A DNA stretch of 12,849 bases from Phoronis ovalis (GCA_028565635.1 JAOXYB010042137.1:1-12849), one strand, 5' to 3'. Shown: positions 1 through 8,576, numbered from the stretch's first letter. The notes: generated by a model not told the origin, from the letters alone. Program-made: numbers and translations.

Positions 1-160
1 ATGTAAAAAAACAATAATGTTAAAAAAATATCCTACACATTGGATGGGCATTAGACATGACAAATGTCTTGTTTATAGATGCCATCCATTTTCTACAAAC
101 TTTCATAAATCAAAAAGTAAATTTGTAAATAAACATTTTTAACAAGCAAATTCTCACCTA

Positions 161-785
161 TAGCATTCTTCAAAATAGATATAAACTGTGTTTTTGAGTT
201 CTTAAACCATTTTCCAATTATTTTATTTATATAAATATGAAATCAGAAATCAATTTGGCAATGTGCATAATTATTTGAATTTTTTTGCAATTTTGGATAA
301 AAAAATGTATTTTGTGGGCCTAATTTTTACATTTTACATGCTGGCAGCAGGTGTCTCTGGCTGTTTCTTAGATAAATTACCTCAAATGAGACCGTTTATA
401 GCCAACCTTGGCTAAATACATATGAATAGCTGACTCCCACGATTCTAACCACTAGGTTTTAATTATTTCCAAAAGAAAGTCTAGATAAAATTCAAAATCG
501 ACAAAGAAGATCCACCCACTTTAACAATTGGTTGCGGCAGTTTGCTCTTCTTTATAGTCTTTACACTTTACCTGTTGCCAGCTACTTTTAACATGTAAAA
601 ATCAGGCCCAAGTCAAAGACACTTTTAAAGCAGAATTGCAATATTCAAAAAATTAATATGCACGTAATCAAATACCTGTAAGTGCCATTTTGCCTTTCAT
701 GATTTCATATTTTCACAAAAAAAATTGAAAATGGTTTAAGAAGTCAGTTCCGGCACTGCATCTATTATTTTGGGACTTGGTGCTA
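161..785. repeat. Diverged fold-back repeat, arms about 161-351 and 570-785
   Basis: The two ends are imperfect reverse complements. The clearest matches are TTCTTAAACCATTTTC (201-216 region, reverse complement at 727-742), AAATATGAAATCA in the left arm with its complement near 700-715, and the inner block GGGCCTAATTTTTACA (316-331) against its complement ending at 609. TGCTGGCAGCAGGT (left) pairs with AGCTGGCAACAGGT (right, complement). Outward, CAAAATA (left, 171) and TAGCA (left 161, right complement 781-785) continue the match weakly. The 352-569 centre does not pair and is AT-rich spacer with no gene. No terminal duplication could be fixed, so the true ends are uncertain. This is probably an old non-autonomous DNA transposon or MITE. 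The inverted structure is seen directly; the transposon identity is inferred. Confidence 0.7.
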
Positions 786-1023
786 AAAAGTCGAGACCTA
801 TGAGTTCAAAATTTTTACTCTTCTCGGAGATGCTTCGTGGAGCGGATAGATTCCATGTTTCTTTTCTAAACGTTTGCTTTCGAAAAAGAAAAAAGTCCGA
901 AAACTATACCATTTTCTTTTTGAGAGAATCCATTTGAACCTTTTAAAATATAGTTTTTATCCTGTTATCTGTTTTATTTTTGTAACACTTGCTTGTCAAA
1001 CCTTTCTGATTGTCACCCCTCAG

Positions 1024-1065
1024 GCATTTCCGTGGCCTTGACCTTGGTGCAAATGTGATTAAAAA
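1024..1065 (+). other. Candidate 42-bp internal exon, gene unknown
   Basis: The stretch is preceded by a good acceptor, a pyrimidine-rich tract ending CACCCCTCAG at 1023, and followed directly by a consensus donor GTAAGT at 1066-1071. Read with one leading base it is fully open and encodes HFRGLDLGANVIK; the other two frames contain TGA. The length is a multiple of three and the phase is 2 on both sides. It is clearly richer in GC than its surroundings. I do not recognise the peptide, and no neighbouring exon can be assigned: acceptors near 1490 and 1951 each open short frames, but such frames are common by chance in AT-rich DNA. It may be a microexon of a gene extending to the left of the window, or a coincidence. 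Confidence 0.22.
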
Positions 1066-1071
1066 GTAAGT

Positions 1072-2240
1072 AATAACATTATACTTTTATTTCTCTTGTA
1101 TATAAATTAAGTTATTTTCAAAAAAACAGATAACAATAGACTCCAAGTGTTCTTGTTCTCATATAAAAATATGAAGTACACAAACATATGTTAATAAATG
1201 CAGCGATATTATTAATTATTTGTCTGCTATCACATGAAAGCAGACTCTAAAATGCAAATTTTGTTTTAAATAAATCAGAAATTCCGAATAACATAAAGGA
1301 ATATACATAAACAATTATGAACAAAATAAATTATACAATCATTGCAAAAATCCAAATGCATTTCAAAGGTAATACACACATTTTAAGCCAAGACAAATAT
1401 GTTTTATAATAATTCCTTTTGTCATTTCGACTACAATGATTTCATCATGAAATGCGAAATACAGAAGCTACACTATCACCATCCTGACAGTTTCATAGAA
1501 ATTGAAAATTATAAATATCATGAATATACATTTGAAACATAACTTTATCCCAGCTTAAGTCTGGATAAAATAAAGATTTCTTTGTAGAAGTTACAAAAAG
1601 ACCAATATTTAATTCATGAAAGTGATGATAACATTGATCAAAATGAATACAAACTTAGAAGCCAGGTGTCTCAGCTGTTAGCATACTGAATCCACCTAGT
1701 GGCGGAACACGGTACTTCTGCTTCATATAATATGATCATTACAGGCGGGGTTTAAAATATTTGCCTTTTTGTATCTACAGTTTTTTTTTTAATAAGTGAC
1801 CAAGTGACATTGATTTGGTTCGTTCAGTTCATTAGAGATATAGTTTAAATTTACTGTTTACATATATTATAAATTGTGTAAATACCGTATATTACAATGT
1901 CAAAAGTATGAACAAAATAAGTCCTACTTTAATCAGAATAAATTTTCTGTAGGATAATGCCTGTATATAGAAATAGTTTCATATTCGTCAGAAAATGTTA
2001 TAACAAATGTAATTCATAAAATTAAGTGATGATCGTGTAACCAAAAATAGAATTTATATAAAGTATGTGGGCAGAAAATTTCCTAGATTGCATTTTTACT
2101 CCTAATTAATTTCAATGAATATTAATTTAAAAATAAATATTCGCAATTTGCATATACTTTCTTTGGATAATTTAGCAAATGACTGGAATTTGCCTACCTA
2201 TAATTTTACGTGGGAAATTATTATTTTCCATTTATAGCTT
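1072..2240. other. AT-rich non-coding stretch
   Basis: No frame shows a recognisable protein. The stretch contains scattered poly(A)/poly(T) runs and one perfect 7-bp stem (GTCTGCT at 1222-1228 with AGCAGAC at 1239-1245, 10-nt loop). It lies beyond the 3' end of the IL-17 gene. I see no gene in it. Confidence 0.6.
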
Positions 2241-2243
2241 ATA

Positions 2244-2249
2244 TTTATT
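2244..2249 (-). terminator. Candidate poly(A) signal AATAAA for the IL-17 gene
   Basis: TTTATT on the plus strand gives AATAAA on the minus strand. It is the first canonical hexamer I find downstream of the IL-17 stop codon. Variant hexamers nearer the stop, such as TATAAA around 2486-2491, could be used instead. In DNA this AT-rich the hexamer also arises by chance. Confidence 0.4.
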
Positions 2250-2373
2250 TTAAACATATTAATTCAACCAGTGCTAATGACGATCGTGTATATAATTTGC
2301 TGCATCTGGGGAAAACTTTATGAATGATCTTCGAAAACGTCGTACCTCTTAGTCCATTGTCGAAACAGTATAA

Positions 2374-2382
2374 AATAAATAA
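2374..2382 (-). promoter_or_regulatory. AU-rich element nonamer in putative IL-17 3' UTR
   Basis: The minus strand reads TTATTTATT, which fits the class II AU-rich consensus UUAUUUA(U/A)(U/A) that destabilises many vertebrate cytokine mRNAs. It is the most stop-distal of three copies. The function is inferred from the family of the gene, not shown. Confidence 0.35.
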
Positions 2383-2624
2383 AGATAACTGTATACATAC
2401 CAGCCGCGCAACCAGGCATACATTCGCATACATCATAATAAAAATACAATTTCGTCATCGCTATTTTTAGAAATGTTTTGCCTGATTTTATATACGCGAT
2501 GACCTGCATTATCTAACATTGCACATGTGAGGGTTTCCACATAGTCACAGAAATTGGGACTTTGGTTATGATTTATGTGTGCATGAGATCGGGGTCCTCC
2601 ATTTTGGATTTTTTAAATTAAAGC

Positions 2625-2663
2625 AATAAATAATTACATTATGTCTTTTTTACAAATAAATAA
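2625..2663 (-). promoter_or_regulatory. Pair of AU-rich element nonamers in putative IL-17 3' UTR
   Basis: On the minus strand TTATTTATT occurs at 2633-2625 and again at 2663-2655, the latter inside AAATTTATTTATTTG with overlapping ATTTA pentamers. Clustered nonamers of this kind mark unstable cytokine transcripts. The site is about 290-330 nt after the stop codon, so it would be included in any message ending at the 2244 poly(A) signal. Confidence 0.42.
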
Positions 2664-2954
2664 ATTTAGATTTTTGACAATCAGTTAAAACATTGGTTTC
2701 TTAATTATTCTAAAGTTAAACATTTAAAAACGATTTGTAGTAACAAAAATAGTAATAAATATATAGTAACAATGCCTAGTACTACTTGGCATAGTAGTAT
2801 AATGGCAGTTAATTTTTTGCCCTTTTGGGTGGAATGTATTACTTCAAAAGATATGGCAGTGGTATATAGCGATGTATAAAAAAAATTAGATTTTTTCGTA
2901 AAACATCGACGTTGTGATACCTTCGTACGAAAACGTAAACGTCTCGGTCTTTTC

Positions 2955-4340
2955 TTATGAACAATTATTGTTTTCATCTGCTAAATTAGACCTGCATGTG
3001 CAGCCTACGCTAATCCATTCAATAGCTGGTTTCCATATCCATTCGAGACGTAAGTCATCAGTATGACGATGTGGAACATAGTGGCACTTTCCTTTACTAC
3101 GTTTCAAAACTCGTGCGGGGTATAAAACTGGTTGGCATCTATTACTGGATAGGCCACAACCTGAGTTAGAAATACAATTGTCGCATTGACACACAGCTTG
3201 TACTAGCATTGGGGGGAAACGGTCCGCTATTACTCCATTCCCATCTCTTTCAAACGTATATGGACAAGTACTTTGTTCCGCTAACATCTTGCTATTTTGA
3301 TATTTATGAAGTCGATTGGGACAATTATTCAATCTATCCCTTTCCTCTGCATGTCTAGTATAGTTGAAGTGAATAATGTCGAGATGTGAACTATCACCAA
3401 CTTGTACATCATTCGGGAAACTTACATACCCTGGTATGAAATATTCGGTCTCGTGTTCGGGAAATATTTTAACCATGGCAGCGTATTCATGCCACAAATT
3501 CGCCGGATTGACCGCCCCCTCGCATGTAGTCCTCACATGTGAATCAAGCTCACTGCTCATATCGCGTCTTCGACGTGGCCTGGCATTTGATGAACACGTC
3601 ATGGTGGCAAATACAATTACAATCACAACTACCTGTAAATAAATATAGAATTTTAAAATAATTTCTAAGGTATATTATGGTCACTTGTTATCCGAATTTG
3701 TTTCCATGACTCAAGCTGATGAATCTACTGACTCACAACATTATTGCTCTTTTTTCTCTGTTCAGTTGTACGAAATAAACTAATATTTTCTTGGCCATTT
3801 GGTTTTTTGATCATCATTCTAAAACTTAATCAGTCTGAAGCCGTACCCCTATCATTCTTCAACAACTGCACTCGCTCTCTTGACTCCAATTTATAAGAGC
3901 CTTCGCGTACATTGTATAGTTTCATTCTAACCTCTCGAACGTGTTCTCATCACTTGAACAGTGACGTCGGCAATGCGCAATAGTGTCATAGCCCCCACCC
4001 AATGAACAAAGACCCGGACCGAAGTACAGGTAGCAAATGCTTTCGCTAGTATACAAGTAATAGTTCGAATGATGTGAAACGAATTTGACCGATAAAAATT
4101 GATGTATACTTTTATTTATATAGCATGCATATAGAAACTATTTCAGACAAGATAAAACAAGAACTGATAATTAATAGTCAAAGTAGGTACCGTATGTCTG
4201 TGTGTACATCTTTTATACCTGATGAGAAACAGTTTATTCGGGTTCATTTTTGCGAATTTTTCATAATAAAAAGTCAACCACTAATAAAATTTACAAATAA
4301 AATAAGTACTTACCGAATTACAGAGTGATGTCATCGTCAT
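2955..4340 (-). CDS. Interleukin-17 family cytokine precursor, complete, two coding exons (4314-4340 and 2955-3632)
   Basis: This is a secreted cystine-knot cytokine of the IL-17 family, which in molluscs takes part in immune signalling through IL-17 receptors. Joining 4314-4340 to 2955-3632 gives 234 residues. Residues 1-26 form a signal peptide: a start MTMTSLCNS, then a hydrophobic run VVVIVIVF, and likely cleavage after SSNA. A basic cluster RPRRRR (27-32) follows and could be a proprotein-convertase site. A less conserved N-terminal region carries a glycosylation sequon at N99 (NYT). The IL-17 domain spans about 132-223. It opens with CPYTFERDGNGVIADRFP, followed by AVCQCDNC (155-162), cysteines at 168, 175 and 192, and SVGCTC (217-222). 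These are the family's conserved knot cysteines and the characteristic CPY/W-D-R-P entry. A second possible sequon lies at N232. The first exon was found from a consensus donor TCG|GTAAGT and an acceptor TTTACAG|GTA, both phase 0. Which IL-17 subgroup it belongs to cannot be settled here. Confidence 0.93.
3633..4313 (-). other. IL-17 gene intron 1 (681 bp)
   Basis: On the minus strand the donor is GTAAGT at 4313-4308 and the acceptor is TTTATTTACAG ending at 3633. The intron is phase 0 and splits the signal peptide coding sequence after codon 9. It contains two AP-1-type TGACTCA sites (3707-3713 and 3729-3735). Open frames inside it on the plus strand, such as 4125-4328, have no recognisable features. 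Confidence 0.85.
3707..3735. promoter_or_regulatory. Two AP-1-type sites in the IL-17 intron
   Basis: TGACTCA occurs at 3707-3713 and 3729-3735, 22 bp apart start to start, about two helical turns. This is the palindromic AP-1 (Fos/Jun) heptamer. An intronic enhancer for an immune gene is plausible, but the call rests on motif matches only. Confidence 0.3.
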
Positions 4341-4452
4341 TTTCTTCGAAACGAATAATTACGAATATTTTCAACAAGTTAGAGATCTAGTTATTCTCGT
4401 TTAAAAAGTAAAGCTGAGTCAATCTTGTACTTTTAACCAATCAAACTTATAA
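4341..4452 (-). promoter_or_regulatory. Putative IL-17 promoter / 5' UTR region
   Basis: Reading the minus strand toward the start codon at 4340, there is TTATAA (4452-4447), an inverted CCAAT box (4441-4437), an AP-1/Maf-type TGACTCAGC (4421-4413) and a STAT-type TTCNNNGAA palindrome (4350-4342). The start context GAAAATGA has A at -3. The transcription start is unknown, so some of these may lie in the 5' UTR. I found no good NF-kappaB site. The short motifs individually are weak evidence. Confidence 0.35.
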
Positions 4453-5690
4453 CAAAATAAAAATTTATTTCAACTGAAAAAAAATCTTCTTGTTTCACTA
4501 ATGATGATGAAATTTATGTTTCTCTATCAAATTTCAACATGATTTATACTGTCGCGGGCTTCACCAGATATGAAAACCCACGCTGTAATTGGTTAATCAA
4601 ACAGGGAAATTTTGTAATAACTATAGGTATATGGAGTTATAGCAGGAGCGGTCAGTATTACTGTGTATATAATTATGAAACTTCCGTGTTTTGTTAAATA
4701 GCATAAGACATATATTTTTATACATTCAATGCTTCATTCTACATTTCGCGTTATTTTATATCAAGATGTGGATTAACTACCATCTGCCAATGTTATAAAT
4801 ACAAAATTTTTTTTTTTTTACAGTTTAATGAATTATAGTTAAACCCATCTGCCTTTATAAGAATATTTGGTCACTGTCAGATTAAATTATTGCTCAGTAC
4901 AGTTTTATGTGATGACCTTGAGCAATCAGACAACTCGTTAAAGTTTGGATTAAAACTGTGTTTTACCACACGTGTTAAACTTATGAGATTTTTATTAACT
5001 GAAAACATAACAATACAAAGGCTAACCTTTTTTTGTTACTTCAAGGACATGCACCCATTTATTACGATAAATTTCAAATTTAATCATAACCGCTCCCTCT
5101 GGTGTTACCAAGGTCACTTGAAAGGCAAAACGGTTGTTTTTTTTGAATAAATGTCGGAAATCTCTTTTTATAAAACTATTTGTAATTATGTAAACACAAT
5201 CACGATATGTATTTTCCCACAATCCCCCCCTACAGTGCGAGGAAAAAGAGAAATTATCGGGGATAAACTATAAAATAATTACTTAGTATATGGCCTACTT
5301 ATTTGTTGAATACATTTTGATGTACTCTTGTAAAAAACAAAGCGCTTTTAATTATTTGTAATAATCAAATATAGGCCAAACAATAATTTCTGAAGAGAAT
5401 GTGGGAGATATCGGACCCACACTGTTACGTAAACTAGATATTGCATAGTCCATCTGTTCAACATGATTCATCTATATATCGCAGATAAATATCCCAGCTA
5501 TTTTCAACTGCATTGCTTGTTATAGTTTTATTAGCTTTGCCAGCTCCTTTTTTTTATTAATTATTGCATAAAAAAATTATATTTTGATAGAAACTTGTTC
5601 ACTGTCTTGATCACTGGTGATACCATACGTGCACGATATAATGAATGTGTCGGTACTAATTAGGTAGTTAATTATCTAAGCTTTACTTTC
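4453..5690. other. AT-rich intergenic stretch
   Basis: No convincing gene is present. It contains a run of 13 T (4807-4819) followed by ACAG that mimics a splice acceptor, and a CTCF-like motif near 5092-5105. The plus-strand open frame 4890-5150 and the minus-strand frame 5022-5222 show no family features and have the composition of random AT-rich DNA. Confidence 0.55.
5092..5105 (-). promoter_or_regulatory. CTCF-like motif (imperfect)
   Basis: The minus strand reads ACACCAGAGGGAGC. Against the bilaterian CTCF core CCASYAGRKGGCR it matches 11 of 13 positions, with mismatches at the first C and at the C of GGC. It lies about 750 bp upstream of the IL-17 start codon. Binding is inferred from the motif only. 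Confidence 0.25.
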
Positions 5691-5808
5691 GTTAACAGAG
5701 AATCAAAGCTGGTGCTCTCGGCCACTTCGGCAGCCACCTCCGATCTCCCTATAAAATACGTGCATTTAATAAGGGTATTGAGTAATTTAATAGATTGATA
5801 TAAGGCAG

Positions 5809-5901
5809 TTAGGATTGACTTTTTTCGAGCACTCCTGCAAGAATTGCTGTAACTGCTGACAAAGTCACATATTCACTTTCTTTCCTGATCGCTCCCTTAT
5901 C
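5809..5901 (-). CDS. Candidate terminal coding exon, gene unknown
   Basis: On the minus strand a good acceptor (TGTGCCTTTACAG) precedes 30 open codons beginning DKGAIRKESEYV and ending LEKSQS, then TAA at 5811-5809. The central part, VTLSAVTAILAGVLEK, would make a helix with a hydrophobic face. Two ATTAAA poly(A)-type hexamers follow close downstream, around 5785-5791 and 5764-5769. The sequence is less AT-rich than its surroundings and has a protein-like composition. The frame stays open upstream across the acceptor for about 38 more codons, so a single-exon start further up is possible but less protein-like. I do not recognise the product, and no upstream exon could be tied to it. Confidence 0.28.
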   Translation of the reverse strand, partial: DKGAIRKESEYVTLSAVTAILAGVLEKSQS

Positions 5902-5999
5902 CTGTAAAGGCACACCTATTGAGTGTGGTCTACAATCCCGGCGGATATAGCGTCCCGGATGTGGCTGTACGTGTACATGTATGAAGTACATTCGGGGAG

Positions 6000-6425
6000 G
6001 GGGAGGGGTAATCAAACAATTATTTTTTGGTGGGGTTAAAAAATTTGGATTTGGATTGTATATTTCTTATTGTTTTTTTTTTTGATTGCTACAGTAAAGA
6101 ATTCAAAAATTTGGATTGCTACCTATTGCTTAGAGTAAATAATTTGGATTACTACCTGCTGGTTTGCATTCATAAATAGATTTTGGAATTTACTTTATAT
6201 CAATCGGTTTGCGTAAAAATGGATTATTATATACTCAAATATTTGTAAATTTTAGATTACTTCCCTTATGTTTCAAAGAATTTGGAGTGAGTTTGCTACC
6301 AAAACAAAATTTTGGATTGAATTGGGTTGGGTGGCACATCCCCGTATTAAAAAAAACTTGAGTGCCCTCCGGGGCATACTCCACTCTAGTAGACACCTGC
6401 CATGGAGGCCGCAAATCTTAATAAA
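6000..6425. repeat. Degenerate interspersed repeat with AATTTGGATT units
   Basis: The sequence AATTTGGATT or close variants recurs at about 6042, 6108, 6141, 6219, 6250, 6280 and 6309, several followed by GCTACC or ACTACC (6117-6123, 6150-6156, 6294-6300). The left edge is a purine-rich GGGGAGGGGGAGGGG block (5995-6008) next to an 11-T run (6073-6083). The right edge carries GGGTGGCACATCCCCGTATT and a small inverted GCCCTCCGGGGC. This style of block, a CCCC/GGGG-edged unit with degraded short repeats, resembles low-complexity interspersed repeats common in marine invertebrate genomes. The plus-strand open frame 6268-6474 lies across it and is not treated as a gene. Confidence 0.5.
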
Positions 6426-6429
6426 TACG

Positions 6430-7060
6430 CGAGAATCACGTATGCAATCACTTATACCATTTGCAGGGTCTTAGCAGCCCGCTTAGCAGTTCGATTATGC
6501 AGAAGACAGTGATGAGAGAGTGTACATTTTTTTGTTATGGGAGGGTAATAAGAAAACGATTTTTTCACATCACATGTTTCAAAATAAATAGAAGTGTTGT
6601 TTTTTGTCTCGTACCCCTACCTATAATGAAAAATATGATACAATTCTGAAGTTCTGATTCAAGAAAACGATCGAATCGGGTGCTGAAAATAGGGCAGAAT
6701 TTTAATGCTCGTTGAATCATGTATTAAATGCAGTCATTATTAATTTTATTTAAATATTTACTTTACATTTAAAATACGATAAATGTGTGAACTGAATGTG
6801 TATTCTTAAATCTACAGGGTCACTTGTGATTACACACTTGAATCTAAAATTTCTGTTAAAAAGTTAAGTAATCGGAAATTGAGAAACAAAAGGATAAGTG
6901 GCTATATAAAAAAAAAATGTTGTAATGAAAATTACATGTTTGCAATTAATTTCCTGACATTTCAAAACATTTTGCACTCGTGTCATCACGTATGGAAGCT
7001 ATATATTAATTAATTATTTAATTTATAGAAAACGCGGTAAATTAAAATCGACTATTGACT
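6430..7060. other. AT-rich stretch without recognisable gene
   Basis: The stretch contains short open frames only (for example plus 6461-6649) with no domain-like features. It has homopolymer runs and TTAATTAATTA near 7005-7017. On the minus strand an ATTAAA hexamer around 7017-7027 could serve the candidate exon at 7070-7142. Confidence 0.5.
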
Positions 7061-7069
7061 TGTAAATGG

Positions 7070-7142
7070 TCACCAATAGTTCTTCCACATGCTCCCCAAA
7101 GTAGCTTCAGCTTCTTCTCTTGTTGTATACATAATATTATGT
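7070..7142 (-). CDS. Candidate terminal coding exon, gene unknown
   Basis: The minus strand shows a very good acceptor (TTTCTTTCCCTTTTAG) followed by one base and 23 open codons, HNIMYTTREEAEA then TLGSMWKNYW, and TGA at 7072-7070. The peptide has a balanced, protein-like composition with an acidic helical stretch and an aromatic C-terminus, unlike random AT-rich translation. The intron would be phase 2. A consensus donor GTAAGT (7834-7829) about 690 bp upstream would join an open segment ending LPTNKIVSDL in the matching phase, completing a proline codon, but that segment lacks a good acceptor of its own. I do not recognise the protein. If real, its gene would lie on the minus strand between here and the FBXL4-like promoter. 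Confidence 0.3.
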
Positions 7143-8340
7143 CTAAAAGGGAAAGAAACAAATTCGTATACTTCGTTGGAATAAAGGTGGGAGTAGTGTA
7201 ATTGAAGTCTTAAGGGTTATAAATATCGATCTTAGTTGGAAAATACACACATAATAAAAGGTTGATCGGATCAAAATTCTTATTCTCGAAGATATGAGAG
7301 TTACATAGTACTTGATTACAAGAGTGTTGCTGCGTTAAAAACAAATTTCCAAGTTTTAATAACCGCGGTGTTAATTGATTGATTAAGTAAAATTAGTTAA
7401 TACATGTATTATAAAAAAATACAGTTTTGCATGTCTAATTTACATTAGGGTAATCAAAGTGCGATAAATCAAAGTATTTCCGTCATCTGTGCCTACCTCA
7501 CTTTGGGAATCACACATCGAAATTTCGCAATCCTTAAATATTTTTATTTCCAAATAATCCCCTGAAAATTTCCAAAACGTATTCTGATTTACATGTTAAC
7601 GGTAATGCAACAGTAAATGGAATATTGCATGTAAACTGTTTATTAATCATTGCTTAGTTACTGATGGTCGAGTCAAATGTGTAATAAAAAAATAGTCACC
7701 TGTCAAAATAGAAGTTATTATTTTAGTGATAAAATAGAATATGATGATTTAAACCTTTTATTTTATTGTAAAGTTTTATTTTATTGTAATGTGATGTGAT
7801 GTGATATAATGTAAGTGGCCGGAACAAAACTTACGGCAAATCAGATACAATTTTATTGGTTGGCAGTAATATCCTTATGATATTTTAAAATATTTAGATA
7901 TTTAAAAACTATCCTAAGAAATGGATTTCACGAATGTCATACAGTGTACTCTTGCCAAGTTTTTAAAAACTTTTAGGTGGTTTTTATTTTCAATAAAAAG
8001 ATTTAATGACTAGCTGAAACCTCCACACCTTCATTAATGTTTTTGCGATAAGAGTGCTCAATGAAACATGTAATAATTAAAAGAGAGTTCTTATAGAGAC
8101 ATGAACGAAACCATTCTTATTCAATTAACAAATAATGCATGTAGCCGAATTGAATTATTAAGATCGAAAGTATATTCTTGTTTCCGTATCATTTTATATC
8201 TAGAATTCTCTTAATAAACATAATTATAACTTCATTGAGACTTAAGCTTTTTTTACCTCAAAAGATTAATTTGATTATATATATATTTCATTTTATGCAC
8301 AACATTAGAATAGCAATCTTAACTTTATTTCCGCAGTCCA
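7143..8340. other. AT-rich stretch without recognisable gene
   Basis: The stretch contains the palindromes AAGTTTTTAAAAACTT (7957-7972, perfect 16 bp) and ATATTTTAAAATAT (7880-7893), tandem repeats at 7756-7805, and a (TA)n run near 8275-8286. No open frame has protein-like features apart from the uncertain minus-strand segment ending at 7835. Confidence 0.5.
7756..7805 (+). repeat. Short tandem repeats: TTTTATTTTATTGTAA twice, then (GTGAT)3
   Basis: TTTTATTTTATTGTAA is present at 7756-7771 and again at 7774-7789, and is immediately followed by three copies of GTGAT (7791-7805). Adjoining ATGTGAT/GATATAATG suggests slipped copies. A simple microsatellite-type locus. Confidence 0.85.
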
Positions 8341-8350
8341 TTGTCGACAA

Positions 8351-8380
8351 TTGTTAGCCCCTTGTTAGCCCCTTGTTAGC
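8351..8380 (+). repeat. Tandem repeat TTGTTAGCCCC, 2.7 copies
   Basis: The 11-bp unit TTGTTAGCCCC occurs at 8351-8361 and 8362-8372, with a partial third copy at 8373-8380. It abuts a perfect 12-bp palindrome ATTGTCGACAAT (8340-8351). Confidence 0.9.
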
Positions 8381-8568
8381 ATACCTATACATAGTGTTTC
8401 CTGTATTTACATAACACCTGTATTCTGCCTTTCCGCCCTGAAGGTAAATACTGATTTGATAAAAATGGTTTTTAGTTGTTTTCTCTCTTAACAATCTTAT
8501 AAAATGTATGCGAGGAAGTCTCGAGGAAAAAGTTGGATCTCATCACTGGACTTCTGCTTTTTCACCAT

Positions 8569-8576
8569 TGACGTCA
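8569..8576. promoter_or_regulatory. Full cAMP response element palindrome TGACGTCA
   Basis: The perfect 8-bp CRE lies in a locally GC-richer patch (8505-8610), about 65 bp after a TATAAA (8499-8504). A 13-bp-spaced duplication of GGGTTCTGT follows at 8586-8594 and 8599-8607. The patch looks promoter-like, but no gene could be attached to it on either strand. Confidence 0.3.

Larger units (their letters stand above)
2244..2954 (-). other. Putative 3' UTR of the IL-17 gene
   Basis: After the TAA at 2955-2957 the minus strand carries no further IL-17 coding sequence. The first canonical AATAAA on the minus strand lies at 2249-2244, about 706 nt after the stop, so a 3' UTR of roughly 0.7 kb is plausible. 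Within it are three copies of the AU-rich nonamer TTATTTATT (minus strand) and a small hairpin (TACTAC/GTAGTA around 2778-2800). Small open frames here, including one overlapping the end of the coding exon, look like chance. The extent is inferred from the poly(A) hexamer only. Confidence 0.5.

Noticed and set aside
1691-1705. CCACCTAGTGGCGG, resembling a CTCF motif
   Set aside because: The central AG of the CTCF core is replaced by TA, so it fails at the most constrained positions.
2705-2977. 90-codon minus-strand open frame overlapping the end of the IL-17 coding exon
   Set aside because: It is in a different frame from IL-17, low-complexity and AT-driven, with no family features; it covers the putative 3' UTR.
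3376-3642. 88-codon plus-strand open frame
   Set aside because: It lies antisense to the IL-17 main exon, which has clear family cysteines; it is a shadow frame.
3969-3985. 14-bp word TAGTGTCATAGCCC shared between the IL-17 intron and the left arm of the fold-back element (near 11290)
   Set aside because: The flanking sequence does not align, and one such match is expected by chance in a window of this size.
4890-5150. 86-codon plus-strand open frame
   Set aside because: Composition is that of random AT-rich DNA; no motif, start context or splice support.
5699-5760. GC-rich patch with a tRNA A-box-like TGGCCGAG on the minus strand and an acceptor-like AACAG on the plus strand
   Set aside because: There is no acceptable B box or cloverleaf, and the plus-strand frame opens only about 34 codons with no recognisable product. 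It may be a SINE remnant but cannot be supported.
6268-6474. 68-codon plus-strand open frame
   Set aside because: It lies within the degenerate repeat block and has no protein-like signature.
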